Assembly (NCBI RefSeq): GCF_036227125.1
Contig: NZ_CP109435.1
Span: 2,480,001-2,544,000, forward strand
Length of the DNA stretch: 64,000 nucleotides
Direction of reading: 5' to 3'
Source of the DNA: Streptomyces sp. NBC_01485
GTDB lineage: Bacteria; Actinomycetota; Actinomycetes; Streptomycetales; Streptomycetaceae
The notes beneath the pieces are model-generated. The model was not told the DNA's origin. It worked only from the letters and a program-made list of their open reading frames with translations, and did no database searches. The number at the start of each line of letters is the position of its first letter. Position 1 is the stretch's first letter. Shown piece by piece: positions 8,466 to 16,651 of the stretch. The translations under genes were made by a program, and so were the position numbers.

Positions 8466-9685
8466 ACGGTCTCCCCCGTGGTGGCCGTGCGGGTCTTGAC
8501 CGGCAGGATGGCATGGACGCGGAAGCCGCCTCCGTAGCGGGGACCGGTGGTGAGGGTGCCGCGCAGGGCGGTGACGCGTTCCCGCATGCCGAGCAGGCCG
8601 TGGCCGCCGCCGGCCGCCGGCGACTCGTCGTCCGCACGGAGCCCGTCGTCGAGGACGGTGACCTCGATGTTCGGTCCCACGCGGACGACGCTGACCTCGG
8701 CCTTCGCCTCCGCTCCCGCGTGTTTCTGGACGTTGGTCAGGGCCTCCTGGATGACCCGGTAGGCGGCCAGGCCGACGGCGGCCGGGAGGGTGGTGCCGTC
8801 GTCGGTGCGGGCCACGTCGACCTGGAGTCCGGCGTTGCGGAAGGTGCCGGCGAGATCTTCGAGGCGGTCCAGGCCGGGGGCGGGTTCGGTGGGGGCCTCG
8901 GGGTCGCCGGACTGGCGCAGCAGGCCGACGGTGGCCCGCAGTTCGTTGAGCGCGGAGCGGCTGGCCTCGCGGACGTGCGCGAGGGCCTCCTTGGCCTGGT
9001 CGGGCCGCTTGTCCATGACGTGCGCGGCGACCCCGGCCTGCACGTTGACCAGGGCGATGTGGTGGGCGACGACGTCGTGCAGGTCGCGGGCGATGCGCAG
9101 GCGCTCCTCGGCGACCCGGCGGCGGGCCTCCTCCTCGCGGGTGCGTTCGGCGCGCTCGGCGCGGTCCCGGATGGCCTGGACGACGGCCTGGCGGCTGCGG
9201 ACCGCGTCCCCGGCGGTGGCGCCGATGCCGGTCCAGGCGAGGATCCCCAGGTTCTCCTGCGCGTACCAGGGCAGCGGTCCGGCGAGCATGGCGGCGCCGG
9301 TGAGGACCGTCATGGTGAGCAGGCCGGCCCGCAGGGTGGTGGCGCGGTCGGTGGAGGCGGCGACGGTGAACAGGGCGACGACGGCGCACATGGCGACCGG
9401 GGCGCGGGGGTCGCCGGTGACGCACTCGACGAGGGAGACGGTGCCGGTGACGGCCAGGACCGGCATGGGGGCGCTGCGGCGGAAGACGAGGGCGACGGCG
9501 CCGAGGGTCATCAGGAGCAGGCTCAGCGGGTCCGGGGCGCGGATGCTCCAGCTCACGCCGCGCTGGCCGTGGGGGTCGACGAAGGAGCCGGCCAGCATGG
9601 AGAGGAGTACGGCGGCGGCGAGGGTGGCGTCGAGGGCGAGGGGGTGAGCTTGCAGTTGGCACCGGGCTCGGGCGAGGGGGGTCAC
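8462..9685 (-). CDS. NarL-family sensor histidine kinase
   Basis: A 407-aa membrane sensor kinase. Five hydrophobic segments lie between residues about 18 and 140, with no large external loop, so the stimulus is probably sensed in or at the membrane. A coiled linker leads to the HisKA_3 box RIARDLHDVVAHH (phospho-His203), and the HATPase domain has the N box ALTNVQKHA and a G box GGGHGLLGM. The start is GTG 9685 with only a weak ribosome site. It is coupled to the response regulator by a 4-bp overlap. This layout resembles small-molecule or cell-wall sensing kinases of Streptomyces; the signal is unknown. Confidence 0.92.
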   Translation of the reverse strand: MTPLARARCQLQAHPLALDATLAAAVLLSMLAGSFVDPHGQRGVSWSIRAPDPLSLLLMTLGAVALVFRRSAPMPVLAVTGTVSLVECVTGDPRAPVAMCAVVALFTVAASTDRATTLRAGLLTMTVLTGAAMLAGPLPWYAQENLGILAWTGIGATAGDAVRSRQAVVQAIRDRAERAERTREEEARRRVAEERLRIARDLHDVVAHHIALVNVQAGVAAHVMDKRPDQAKEALAHVREASRSALNELRATVGLLRQSGDPEAPTEPAPGLDRLEDLAGTFRNAGLQVDVARTDDGTTLPAAVGLAAYRVIQEALTNVQKHAGAEAKAEVSVVRVGPNIEVTVLDDGLRADDESPAAGGGHGLLGMRERVTALRGTLTTGPRYGGGFRVHAILPVKTRTATTGETV

Positions 9686-9734
9686 TTTTGGGGGGTCACT
9701 TCTTGGTTACCGTCGCTTTCCGTGCCGTCACTGG

Positions 9735-9800
9735 GGGCTGCCGCCCCCAGGCCCCCGCTTCGGCCCTGAAGGGGCCTCGTCCTCAAAACGCCGGACGGGC
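9735..9800. repeat. Dispersed Streptomyces intergenic repeat (family A)
   Basis: A hairpin-forming GC-rich stretch (CTGGGGGCTGCCGCCCCCAG core) followed by GGGGCCTCGTCCTCAAA and CGCCGGACGGGCTG. The same modules recur at 37433-37557, partly in reverse orientation. Elements of this kind are common between Streptomyces genes. It lies between pspAA and the histidine kinase gene and may act as a terminator. Confidence 0.7.
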
Positions 9801-9857
9801 TGAAATGCACCGACCGGCGCTGAGAAGTGAAGGCCCTCAGCCCTGAATGCGTGCCCC

Positions 9858-10136
9858 TCAGCCCGGGATGAGCCCGTCGTCGCTCAGCATCTCCCGGACC
9901 TCCTCCAGGCTGGCGTCCGGGGCCGGGAGGATGAGTTCCGAGGGTTCCAGGGCGTCGTCCGGCAGGGGGGTGCCGAGGCGGCGGACGGCGTCCAGGAGGG
10001 CGCCGAGGGTGTGGTGGAAGCCCTCCTCGTCGCCGCTCTCCATCGCGGCCAGCAGCTCGTCGTCCAGCTTGTTCAGTTCGACGAAGTGGGAGTCGGCCAG
10101 CTTCCACTGGCCCTCCCCCATGATCCGTACGATCAT
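9858..10136 (-). CDS. pspAA: PspA-associated protein PspAA
   Basis: A 92-aa acidic protein, matching in size and start (MIVRIMGEGQWKL) the PspAA family that accompanies PspA in actinobacteria and archaea. It has a short beta-rich N-terminus, a helical middle (NKLDDELLAAMESGDEEGF) and a Pro-rich spacer before a final helix. The ATG at 10136 is preceded by GAGGAGAG. It follows pspA in the same direction by 50 bp, so both are probably co-transcribed. In the family it is thought to modulate PspA; no catalytic residues are expected. Confidence 0.85.
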   Translation of the reverse strand: MIVRIMGEGQWKLADSHFVELNKLDDELLAAMESGDEEGFHHTLGALLDAVRRLGTPLPDDALEPSELILPAPDASLEEVREMLSDDGLIPG

Positions 10137-10186
10137 GTCGCTCTCCTCGGCTCCGGTCCCCGGCGCCGGACCGCTGTAATCAGGTG

Positions 10187-10987
10187 TTACTGCTTGTCGA
10201 AGCGCGGGGTGTCCTGCGGCTGCTGCTGGGACTGCGGCGACTTGCTCGTGCCACCTTCGATGGCCTGCTGCCCGGCGGAGCTGCCTCCGGCGAGCTCTGC
10301 CTTCATGCGCTGCAGTTCCAGCTCTACATCCGTACCACCGGAGAGGCGGTCCAGCTCGGCCTGGAGGTCGTCCTTGGCGATGCCCGTGGGGTCGTCGAGG
10401 GCGCCGGAGGCCATCAGCTCGTCGAGGGCTCCGGCCCTGGCCTGGAGCTGGGCGGTCTTGTCCTCGGCGCGCTGGATGGCCAGGCCGACGTCGCCCATCT
10501 CCTCGGAGATGCCCGAGAAGGCCTCGCCGATGCGGGTCTGGGCCTGGGCGGCGGTGTAGGTGGCCTTGATGGTCTCCTTCTTGGTGCGGAAGGCGTCCAC
10601 CTTGGCCTGGAGTCGCTGGGCCGCGAGGGTGAGCTTCTCCTCCTCGCCCTGGAGCGTGGAGTGCTGCGTCTCGAGGTCGGTGACCTGCTGCTGGAGGGCG
10701 GCGCGGCGGGAGAGCGCCTCGCGGGCGAGGTCCTCACGGCCGAGCGCGAGCGCCTTGCGGCCCTGGTCCTCCAGCTTGGTGGACTGCGACTGCAACTGGT
10801 TGAGCTGGAGTTCCAGCCGCTTGCGCGAGGTGGCCACGTCGGCGACGCCGCGACGGACCTTCTGGAGCAGCTCCAGTTGTTTCTGGTACGAGTAGTCGAG
10901 GGTCTCGCGCGGGTCCTCGGCCCGGTCAAGGGCCTTGTTCGCCTTCGCGCGGAAGATCATCCCCATACGCTTCATGACACCGCTCAT
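10187..10987 (-). CDS. pspA: PspA/IM30 phage-shock membrane-maintenance protein
   Basis: A 266-aa PspA/IM30 (ESCRT-III-like) protein that binds the inner face of the stressed membrane. The N-terminal amphipathic helix region (MKRMGMIFRAKANKALDRAEDP) is followed by long coiled-coil helices to about residue 220, with the family's DYSYQKQLELLQKVRRGVADV segment; the C-terminal tail is Gln/Ser/Pro rich. I choose ATG 10987 because it has an AAGGGGG upstream and begins the conserved region; residues from more upstream starts are unrelated. A second start, ATG 10975, is possible. It is upstream of pspAA. Confidence 0.93.
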   Translation of the reverse strand: MSGVMKRMGMIFRAKANKALDRAEDPRETLDYSYQKQLELLQKVRRGVADVATSRKRLELQLNQLQSQSTKLEDQGRKALALGREDLAREALSRRAALQQQVTDLETQHSTLQGEEEKLTLAAQRLQAKVDAFRTKKETIKATYTAAQAQTRIGEAFSGISEEMGDVGLAIQRAEDKTAQLQARAGALDELMASGALDDPTGIAKDDLQAELDRLSGGTDVELELQRMKAELAGGSSAGQQAIEGGTSKSPQSQQQPQDTPRFDKQ

Positions 10988-11285
10988 GGGCTTCGCGCGC
11001 CCCCTTCTGACGGACAAGCTCACAGGTCTGCGACAGAACCCACAGTACGGGCCCTGCATCCATTGACGCACTGTTCGGGGACGGATGCGCTCATCCCCAA
11101 GGACGACTGACCAAGCCCTTGCTCCGGCGTGAGGAGTAGGTGACTTTCAGGGTGAGCGATAGATCACCCCACGCCCCTTCTCCCCCACTCCTGCCCGGTC
11201 TGTCCCTTCTACAGACGACTGGTGTTGCCGGATCGTTCCCCTCCGGGCTGGGGTCCATGCCCGGGAGCGCTTACCCTTGGGTTTT

Positions 11286-11879
11286 GTGTTCCGTAGCCGT
11301 GCCAAGGAAGAGAAGGCCCCCGCCGACGCGGTGGTGACCGACTCCAAGCAGACCCGCGACCCGCAGGCCCCCAAGGGCAGGCCCACGCCCAAGCGCAGTG
11401 AGGCCCAGTCCCAGCGCCGCAGCGCCGCCAATACGTCGACCTCGCGCAAGGACGCCTCGAAGCGTCAGCGCGAGGAGCGCCGCGCCCAGCTCGACCGGCA
11501 GCGCCAGGCGCTGGCGGGCGGTGACGAGCGTTATCTGCCGGTCCGTGACAAGGGCCCGGTGCGCAAGTTCGCCCGTGACTTCGTCGACTCCCGGTTCAAC
11601 GTGGCGGAGTTCTTCCTGCCGATGGCCGTGATCATCCTCGTGCTGAGCATGGTGCGGGTGGGCTCGCTGCAGACCATCGCGCTGCTGCTGTGGCTCGTCG
11701 TGATCGTGCTGATCGTGCTGGACTCGTTCGTCACCGGCTTCCGGCTGCGCAAGCAGTTGGCCGAGCGCTTCCCCGACCAGAACCGGCGGGGCGCGGTGGC
11801 CTACGCGCTGATGCGCTCGCTCCAGATGCGCCGGCTCCGGCTGCCGAAGCCGCGGCTCAAGCGCGGAGCGCGGCCCTGA
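11286..11879 (+). CDS. DUF3043 integral membrane protein
   Basis: About 197 aa. The first 95 residues are highly charged and Arg/Lys/Gln rich (cytoplasmic), then two membrane helices form a hairpin (about 112-150, VAEFFLPMAVIILVL and ALLLWLVVIVLIVLDS), followed by a basic C-terminus RLRLPKPRLKRGARP. This fits the actinobacterial DUF3043 family, whose function is unknown. Family members begin near VFRSRAK, so I place the start at GTG 11286; a TTG at 11277 has a better-spaced GGGAG and cannot be excluded. The stop overlaps the start of the methyltransferase gene by 3-4 nt, so the two are coupled. Confidence 0.85.
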   Translation: MFRSRAKEEKAPADAVVTDSKQTRDPQAPKGRPTPKRSEAQSQRRSAANTSTSRKDASKRQREERRAQLDRQRQALAGGDERYLPVRDKGPVRKFARDFVDSRFNVAEFFLPMAVIILVLSMVRVGSLQTIALLLWLVVIVLIVLDSFVTGFRLRKQLAERFPDQNRRGAVAYALMRSLQMRRLRLPKPRLKRGARP

Positions 11880-12664
11880 GCACTGCGGCTTTCTCCGGGG
11901 GAGCGGCCGAGGCCTGGCTGAGCAGGCTGGGCGGGCTGCGGGACGTCGTACGACAGGAGCTGGTGGCCCGGCAGCTCGACGAGCAGATAGCGGGGCGCTA
12001 CCCGGTCGGGCAGCGGCTGCGGGTCCTCGACGTCGGGATGGGCCAGGGCACGCAGGCGCTGCGGCTGGCCCGGCTCGGACATCAGGTGACCGGTCTGGAG
12101 CAGGACGCGACGATGGTCGCCGCGGCCCGTGAGGCGCTGTGCGGCGAGCCCGAGGGCATCCGGGAGCGGATGCGGATCATCGAGGGCGACGGCCGGGACA
12201 CCGGGGTGCACTTCCTGCCCGGCAGTTTCGACGTGGTGCTGTGCCACGGCGTGCTCATGTACGTCGAGGAGCCGGACCCGCTGCTCGCCGGGCTCGCACG
12301 GATGCTGGCCCCGGGCGGACTACTGTCGCTGCTGGTCAGGAACGCGGACGCGCTGGCCATGCGGCCCGGACTGTCCGGCGACTGGGCGGGCACGCTCGGC
12401 GCCTTCGACACGTCGACCTACCGCAACCGGCTCGGCCTGGACGTACGGGCGGACCGGCTGTCGACGCTGACCGGCACGCTCGCCGGGATCGGGGCTCCGC
12501 TGCAGGCCTGGTTCGGCGTGCGGGTCTTCACGGACACGGCGGCGGACGACACGGAGATCCCGGGCGACGTAGAAACCCTGCTGGCCGCCGAGGAGCGCGC
12601 CGGGCGGACCGACCCCTACCGGCAGGTCGCGGCGCTGCTGCACCTGTGCGGCGTACGCGGCTGA
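11876..12664 (+). CDS. Class I SAM-dependent methyltransferase
   Basis: About 262 aa. Motif I is RVLDVGMGQGTQAL (around 45-58), followed by an acidic strand end (GLEQD), GDGRDTG and the DVVLCHGVLMYV motif, all typical of Rossmann methyltransferases of the SmtA/CmoM-like type. The substrate is unknown. No ATG, GTG or TTG lies in frame near the natural N-terminus. The CTG at 11876 has GGAG 7 nt upstream and forms CTGA with the preceding stop codon, the same overlap shape as ATGA/GTGA coupling. I therefore propose a CTG start; the nearest alternative is an internal GTG around 11969, which would leave little before motif I. Confidence 0.82.
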   Translation: MSTAAFSGGAAEAWLSRLGGLRDVVRQELVARQLDEQIAGRYPVGQRLRVLDVGMGQGTQALRLARLGHQVTGLEQDATMVAAAREALCGEPEGIRERMRIIEGDGRDTGVHFLPGSFDVVLCHGVLMYVEEPDPLLAGLARMLAPGGLLSLLVRNADALAMRPGLSGDWAGTLGAFDTSTYRNRLGLDVRADRLSTLTGTLAGIGAPLQAWFGVRVFTDTAADDTEIPGDVETLLAAEERAGRTDPYRQVAALLHLCGVRG

Positions 12665-12744
12665 GCGGCGTACGCGGCCGGGTGGGTGAACTCCGCTCGT
12701 TCGAGTGAACGGCAGCCGGTGTGCGGCGATCGGTGGGCGGCAGC

Positions 12745-12770
12745 CGGGGTGGCCTTGTGCGGCCACCCCG
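12745..12770. terminator. Bidirectional terminator hairpin
   Basis: CGGGGTGGCC (12745-12754) and GGCCACCCCG (12761-12770) form a perfect 10-bp stem with a 6-nt loop between the convergent methyltransferase gene and the 70-aa gene. Confidence 0.8.
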
Positions 12771-12784
12771 ACGCATACGCGTGG

Positions 12785-12997
12785 TCAGGCCTCGTTCGCC
12801 TGCAGGCTCATCGGGCCGTAGATCTCGGTGGCGTCCTCGAACAGCCGCACCTGGGCCGCGCCGCCTTCGAGGAGGTCCTTCCAGACCTCCCCGATCCAGG
12901 ACTCGGCGTCCCCCTGCGTGGTGAACTCCTCGGGCTCCACCGCGGGTGGGACCTCCGTCCCGTCGGCCTTCTCGAACCGCCACGTCCATGCCGCCAT
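12785..12997 (-). CDS. Conserved small acidic protein, 70 aa
   Basis: A 70-aa soluble protein (starts MAAWTWRFEKADGTEV, ends GPMSLQANEA), rich in Glu and Trp. It reads as a compact alpha/beta domain; I recall similar short actinobacterial proteins of unknown function but no named family. The start at ATG 12997 is well supported by GGGAGG 8 nt upstream. It is monocistronic, ends at a strong hairpin, and diverges from cobU. Confidence 0.75.
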   Translation of the reverse strand: MAAWTWRFEKADGTEVPPAVEPEEFTTQGDAESWIGEVWKDLLEGGAAQVRLFEDATEIYGPMSLQANEA

Positions 12998-13111
12998 GTA
13001 CGCCTCCCAGCTGTGACCACGTGCAGAGCAGAAGCCGGATCTTGGTCCGGTTCCTGCCGAGCAGCCTAGTCGGATGCGCAAGACCAGGTCAGACGCGCGA
13101 AAATCAGCTCC

Positions 13112-14320
13112 GTGGAAGTCACTCTGCTCGGTACCGGTGCCCCGGCGGGCCTGCCCCGCCCCGACTGTCCCTGCGCCGTGTGCGCGACCTCGCTCGGCGC
13201 ACACGCGCGTGCGGCGACCGCGTTGCTCGTGGACGGGGCCCTGCTGCTCGACCTGACGCCGGGCGCGGCGTTCGCCGCCGCGCGCGCCGGTCATTCGCTG
13301 GGCGGGGTGCGGCAGGTGCTGCTGACCCACCCGCACGACGGCCCCCCGGTGGAGGTGCCGGCCGGACTGCCGCAGCCCGGCCGGGTGCCGGACTGGCGGG
13401 AGTTGGCGCTGCTGACGGGGCATCGGGTGCGGGCGGTGGCGATGGACGCGCCGGGCACGGGGTACGCGGTCACCGGCCCGGACGGGCGGCGGCTGCTGTA
13501 TCTGCCGCCGGGGGGCGCGCCGGCCGGGCTGGAGGAGCGGTCGGGGCCCGTCGAGCGGTACGACTTGGTCCTCGCGGATCTCGTGGGGCGGCCGGACGCG
13601 CTGGCGAAGCTGCGGGCGGTGGGCGCGGTGGGGCCGACGACCGACGTGGTCGCCGTCCATCTGGACCACGGCGTGCCGCCGGGCGCGGAGCTCGGGCGGC
13701 GGCTCGCGGCGGCGGGTGCGCGGACGGTGCCGGACGGGTCGACGCTGACGGTGGGCGTGTACGAGGACGTACCGGACGTGCCGCGCCGGACTCTGGTGCT
13801 GGGCGGCGCCCGGTCGGGGAAGTCGGTGGAGGCCGAACGGCGGCTGGAGTCCTTCCCGGACGTGCTGTACGTGGCGACCGGGGGCACCCGGGGCGGGGAC
13901 ACCGAGTGGGCGTCGCGGGTCTCGGCGCACCGCGAGCGGCGGCCCGGGTCCTGGCAGACGACGGAGACCTGCGACGTCGTTCCCCTGCTGGGCAAGGACG
14001 GGGCGCCGCTGCTGATCGACTGTCTGTCGCTGTGGCTGACGGACGTCATGGACTCCGTCGGGGCGTGGGACGACGCGGTGTGGGCGGACGGCGGCGAACG
14101 GGCGCTGCGCGCACGGGTGGTGGAGCTGGCACAGGCCGTGCGCGCGGCGCGGCGGACGGTCGTCCTGGTGTCCAACGAGGTCGGCTCGGGGATCGTGCCG
14201 GCCACGGCGTCGGGGCGGCGCTACCGCGACGAGCTGGGACGGCTCAACGCGGCGGTCGCCGCCGAGTGCGAGGAGGTCGTCCTGGTGGTGGCGGGTCAGG
14301 CACTGGTGCTCCGGGGCTGA
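13112..14320 (+). CDS. cobU: CobU-type adenosylcobinamide kinase/guanylyltransferase with MBL-like N-domain
   Basis: A 402-aa two-domain protein. Residues from about 228 form a CobU/CobP domain, which phosphorylates adenosylcobinamide and transfers GMP to give AdoCbi-GDP: P-loop GGARSGKS (231-238), then YVATGG, AHRERRP and the NEVGSGIVP motif. Residues 1-215 look like a metallo-beta-lactamase fold (TLLGTGAPAGLPRPDC start) in which the metal motif survives only as THPHDG and several ligands seem lost. CobU alone is about 180 aa, so this is a fusion. The start is GTG 13112 with no good ribosome site. cobT and cobS follow within 7 kb, separated by other genes. Confidence 0.9.
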   Translation: MEVTLLGTGAPAGLPRPDCPCAVCATSLGAHARAATALLVDGALLLDLTPGAAFAAARAGHSLGGVRQVLLTHPHDGPPVEVPAGLPQPGRVPDWRELALLTGHRVRAVAMDAPGTGYAVTGPDGRRLLYLPPGGAPAGLEERSGPVERYDLVLADLVGRPDALAKLRAVGAVGPTTDVVAVHLDHGVPPGAELGRRLAAAGARTVPDGSTLTVGVYEDVPDVPRRTLVLGGARSGKSVEAERRLESFPDVLYVATGGTRGGDTEWASRVSAHRERRPGSWQTTETCDVVPLLGKDGAPLLIDCLSLWLTDVMDSVGAWDDAVWADGGERALRARVVELAQAVRAARRTVVLVSNEVGSGIVPATASGRRYRDELGRLNAAVAAECEEVVLVVAGQALVLRG

Positions 14321-14322
14321 AC

Positions 14323-14339
14323 GGCCCGGTTTCCGGGCC
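14323..14339. terminator. Short terminator hairpin
   Basis: GGCCCGG-TTT-CCGGGCC directly after the cobU stop, between convergent genes. Confidence 0.55.
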
Positions 14340-14360
14340 CGAACGGCCGGTTCCGGTGGC

Positions 14361-15260
14361 TCAGTTCTTCCGGGCGATGATCCGGTAGGCGTTGGAGAAG
14401 CGGGTGCGGCGCAGGGCCGGGGCCAGGAGGTGGTCGAGCGCCGCGGCCAGGGCGGTCAGGGGTTTGGCCGTGCGGTGCAGGCGGGTCCGGTCGAGGTAGC
14501 GCGAGGCGGCCGTCGTCAGGTCGTGGGGGGTGTGCGGGGCCTTGCGGTCCGTCACGACGATCTCGCAGCCCTGGGCTTGCAGTTCGGTGCGGAGGTTGGC
14601 CAGGGGGATCAGGTGGAGGTGGCGGGGCTGGTCGTGGGAGGGCCACCACTTGCCGAGGAGGGCGGCGGACGCGCTGGCGGGGTCCGGGAGTTCCAGGAGG
14701 AGGTGGCCGCCCGGCCGCAGGGCGGCCAGCGCCGCCGCGAGTTCCCGTCGCGGGTCCCGGGTGTGTTCCAGGTGGTGGAGCATGCTGACCACGTCGTAGC
14801 GGCCGCGCAGCCGGGACAGGATCTCCGGGGTCGTCAGGTGGCCCACGTGGGCCTCGTCGAGGCGGCCCGCGGCCTGCGCCCGCTCCACTCTCGCCGTCGG
14901 GTCCACCCCGTCGAACGCCGTGTAGGCGAACACTTCCTTCGCCGCCGCCGGGAAGGGCGCGTCGCCCGTCCCGACGTCCAGCCAGCTCTCCGGTTCGGGG
15001 AAGGGCAGCATCGCCCTGGCCGTGGCCCTCAGTTGCCCGCGGCCGGTCCGTTCGTCGCCCTCGGCGCCGTACAGCGCCAGCCCCTCGGTGGTCAGGCGCG
15101 GGTTCTGGAAGGCGTGGGCGCAGTCCCGGCACTCGTCGACCACGAACGTGCCGGGTCTGCGGTGGCGGAGGTCCGGTGCGCGCAGCCGGGTGCGCAGGCG
15201 CTTCGAGCCGCACCAGGGGCAGTCGTCGCGGCGCGGCTCGTGGACGGGCCTGGGGGGCAT
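14361..15260 (-). CDS. Zinc-ribbon class I methyltransferase
   Basis: A 299-aa SAM methyltransferase with an N-terminal zinc ribbon: CPWCG near residue 15 and CRDC near 46 provide four Cys. The methyltransferase core has motif I as WLDVGTGDAPF, FDGVDP at the end of the second strand, and DVVSMLHHLEHTRDP at motif IV; the DHLLAPALRR tail is helical. Such zinc-ribbon methyltransferases often act on sugars or polyketide/lipid intermediates, but there is no pathway gene around it. The start is ATG 15260, with CGGAG 7 nt upstream. It is divergent from cobT. Confidence 0.85.
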   Translation of the reverse strand: MPPRPVHEPRRDDCPWCGSKRLRTRLRAPDLRHRRPGTFVVDECRDCAHAFQNPRLTTEGLALYGAEGDERTGRGQLRATARAMLPFPEPESWLDVGTGDAPFPAAAKEVFAYTAFDGVDPTARVERAQAAGRLDEAHVGHLTTPEILSRLRGRYDVVSMLHHLEHTRDPRRELAAALAALRPGGHLLLELPDPASASAALLGKWWPSHDQPRHLHLIPLANLRTELQAQGCEIVVTDRKAPHTPHDLTTAASRYLDRTRLHRTAKPLTALAAALDHLLAPALRRTRFSNAYRIIARKN

Positions 15261-15431
15261 GAGCGGCTCCGGGGGATGACGGGAAGAGCTGCGGGAGGAG
15301 CGAAGGACAAGCGGACAGCGAGCGAACGGCAATTTGCGGCAAAACGGAACGTATGGGATCCCGATCTTGGGCGCAATGACGTCACGCGGGCGTGGTGACG
15401 ACGGAGCGCGGAACTGTTCGATCGGTGCCGG

Positions 15432-15437
15432 TACTGT
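15432..15437 (+). promoter_or_regulatory. Leaderless -10 box of cobT
   Basis: TACTGT ends 7 nt before the cobT ATG, so transcription would begin at the start codon. ACTGTTCG occurs here (15433-15440) and again 20 bp upstream (15413-15420), a two-turn direct repeat that could be a regulator site. No cobalamin riboswitch is visible. Confidence 0.5.
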
Positions 15438-15444
15438 TCGGCGA

Positions 15445-16575
15445 ATGAGCTCGCTTAATCTCGACGACTTCACCGATCTGATCGAGCGCCCCGACGGCGG
15501 GGTGCGCCGCGACGCGGAGGCGCGCCGGGAACGTCAGATCGTGCCGCCCGGATCGCTGGGACGCCTGGACGAACTGGGCGAGTGGCTGGCGGCGGCGCAG
15601 GGCTCGTCGCCCGTGCGACCGGTCGAGCGGCCGCGGGTGGTGCTGTTCGCCGGTGACCACGGGATCGCCGAGCTCGGCGTCTCGGCCCGACCGGCGGGCA
15701 GCGCCGCGGAGTTGGTGCGGGAGGTACTGGAGGGCGGCCGTCCGGTCTCCGTGCTCGCCCGCCGTCTCGGCGTGCCGGTGCGGGTCGTGGACATGGCCCT
15801 GGACTGCGACCCGGACACGTTCCCCGAGGACGTCGTACGGCACCGGGTGCGGCGCGGCAGCGGCCGGATCGACATCGAGGACGCGCTGACGGTCGAGCAG
15901 GCCGAGGCCGCGTTCCGGGCGGGCATGGCCGTCGCCGACGAGGAGGCCGACTCCGGTACGGATCTGGTCGTCCTCGGTGACGTCAGCGTCGGCGGGACGA
16001 CGGCCGCGGGCGTGCTGGTCGCCGCGCTGTGCGGGACGGACGCGTCCGTGGTGACCGGGCGGGGCGGCGAGGCGATCGACGACCTGGCATGGATGCGCAA
16101 GTGCGCCGCCATCCGGGACGCGTTGCGCCGGGCGCGGCCGGTGCTCGGGGAGCAGGTGCAGTTGCTGGCGACGGTGGGCGGGGCCGACCTCGCCGCCATG
16201 ACGGGCTTTCTGCTCCAGTGCGCGGTACGGAAGTTGCCGGTCGTCCTGGACGGCGTCGTCGCGGCCGCCTGCGCGCTCGTCGGGCAGCGGATCGCGTTCC
16301 GGGCGCCGGACTGGTGGCTGGCCGCGCACACGAGCGGCGAACCGGGCCAGGCGAAGGCACTCGACCGGATGGCTCTGGAACCGCTCCTCGACCAGGGCGT
16401 GAAGGTCGGCGAGGGCGCCGGCGCCCTGCTCGCGCTCCCGCTGGTCCAGGCCGCGGCGGCTCTGGCCGCGGAACTCCCCGAGAAGCCCGAGAAGCCCGAG
16501 GCGTCTGAATCATCCGCGGTGTCCGACGAGAAGGCCGAGAGTTCGGAGTCCGCGGAGGAAGCAGCGGCGGAGTAG
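15445..16575 (+). CDS. cobT: Nicotinate-nucleotide--dimethylbenzimidazole phosphoribosyltransferase
   Basis: A 376-aa CobT, which makes alpha-ribazole phosphate for the lower ligand of cobalamin. Signature segments are LFAGDHGIAELGVSA, the phosphate loop GDVSVGGTTAAG, WWLAAHTSGEPGQAKAL, and near the C-terminus LDQGVKVGEGAGALLALPL with the catalytic Glu. After about residue 345 there is a low-complexity Glu/Lys/Ser/Ala tail with repeated EKPEKPE that is not part of the enzyme. The start is ATG 15445, with no ribosome site but a TACTGT box at the leaderless distance. It belongs with cobU and cobS. Confidence 0.93.
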   Translation: MSSLNLDDFTDLIERPDGGVRRDAEARRERQIVPPGSLGRLDELGEWLAAAQGSSPVRPVERPRVVLFAGDHGIAELGVSARPAGSAAELVREVLEGGRPVSVLARRLGVPVRVVDMALDCDPDTFPEDVVRHRVRRGSGRIDIEDALTVEQAEAAFRAGMAVADEEADSGTDLVVLGDVSVGGTTAAGVLVAALCGTDASVVTGRGGEAIDDLAWMRKCAAIRDALRRARPVLGEQVQLLATVGGADLAAMTGFLLQCAVRKLPVVLDGVVAAACALVGQRIAFRAPDWWLAAHTSGEPGQAKALDRMALEPLLDQGVKVGEGAGALLALPLVQAAAALAAELPEKPEKPEASESSAVSDEKAESSESAEEAAAE

Positions 16576-16638
16576 AACCCGAACCCGAGGAAAGGGACAG
16601 GCAGCACCAAAAGAGCGGTTTCCCGGAAGTGCACCCAT

Positions 16639-16644
16639 ATGATC
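16639..16644 (+). promoter_or_regulatory. Leaderless -10 box of the DUF2156 gene
   Basis: A near-consensus TATGAT lies exactly 7 nt before ATG 16652, predicting a leaderless transcript. No convincing -35 is seen. Confidence 0.5.
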
Positions 16645-16651
16645 ACCACTC

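Noticed and set aside
15261..15444. Cobalamin riboswitch before cobT
   Set aside because: No B12-box-like sequence or long leader is present, and the gene appears leaderless.
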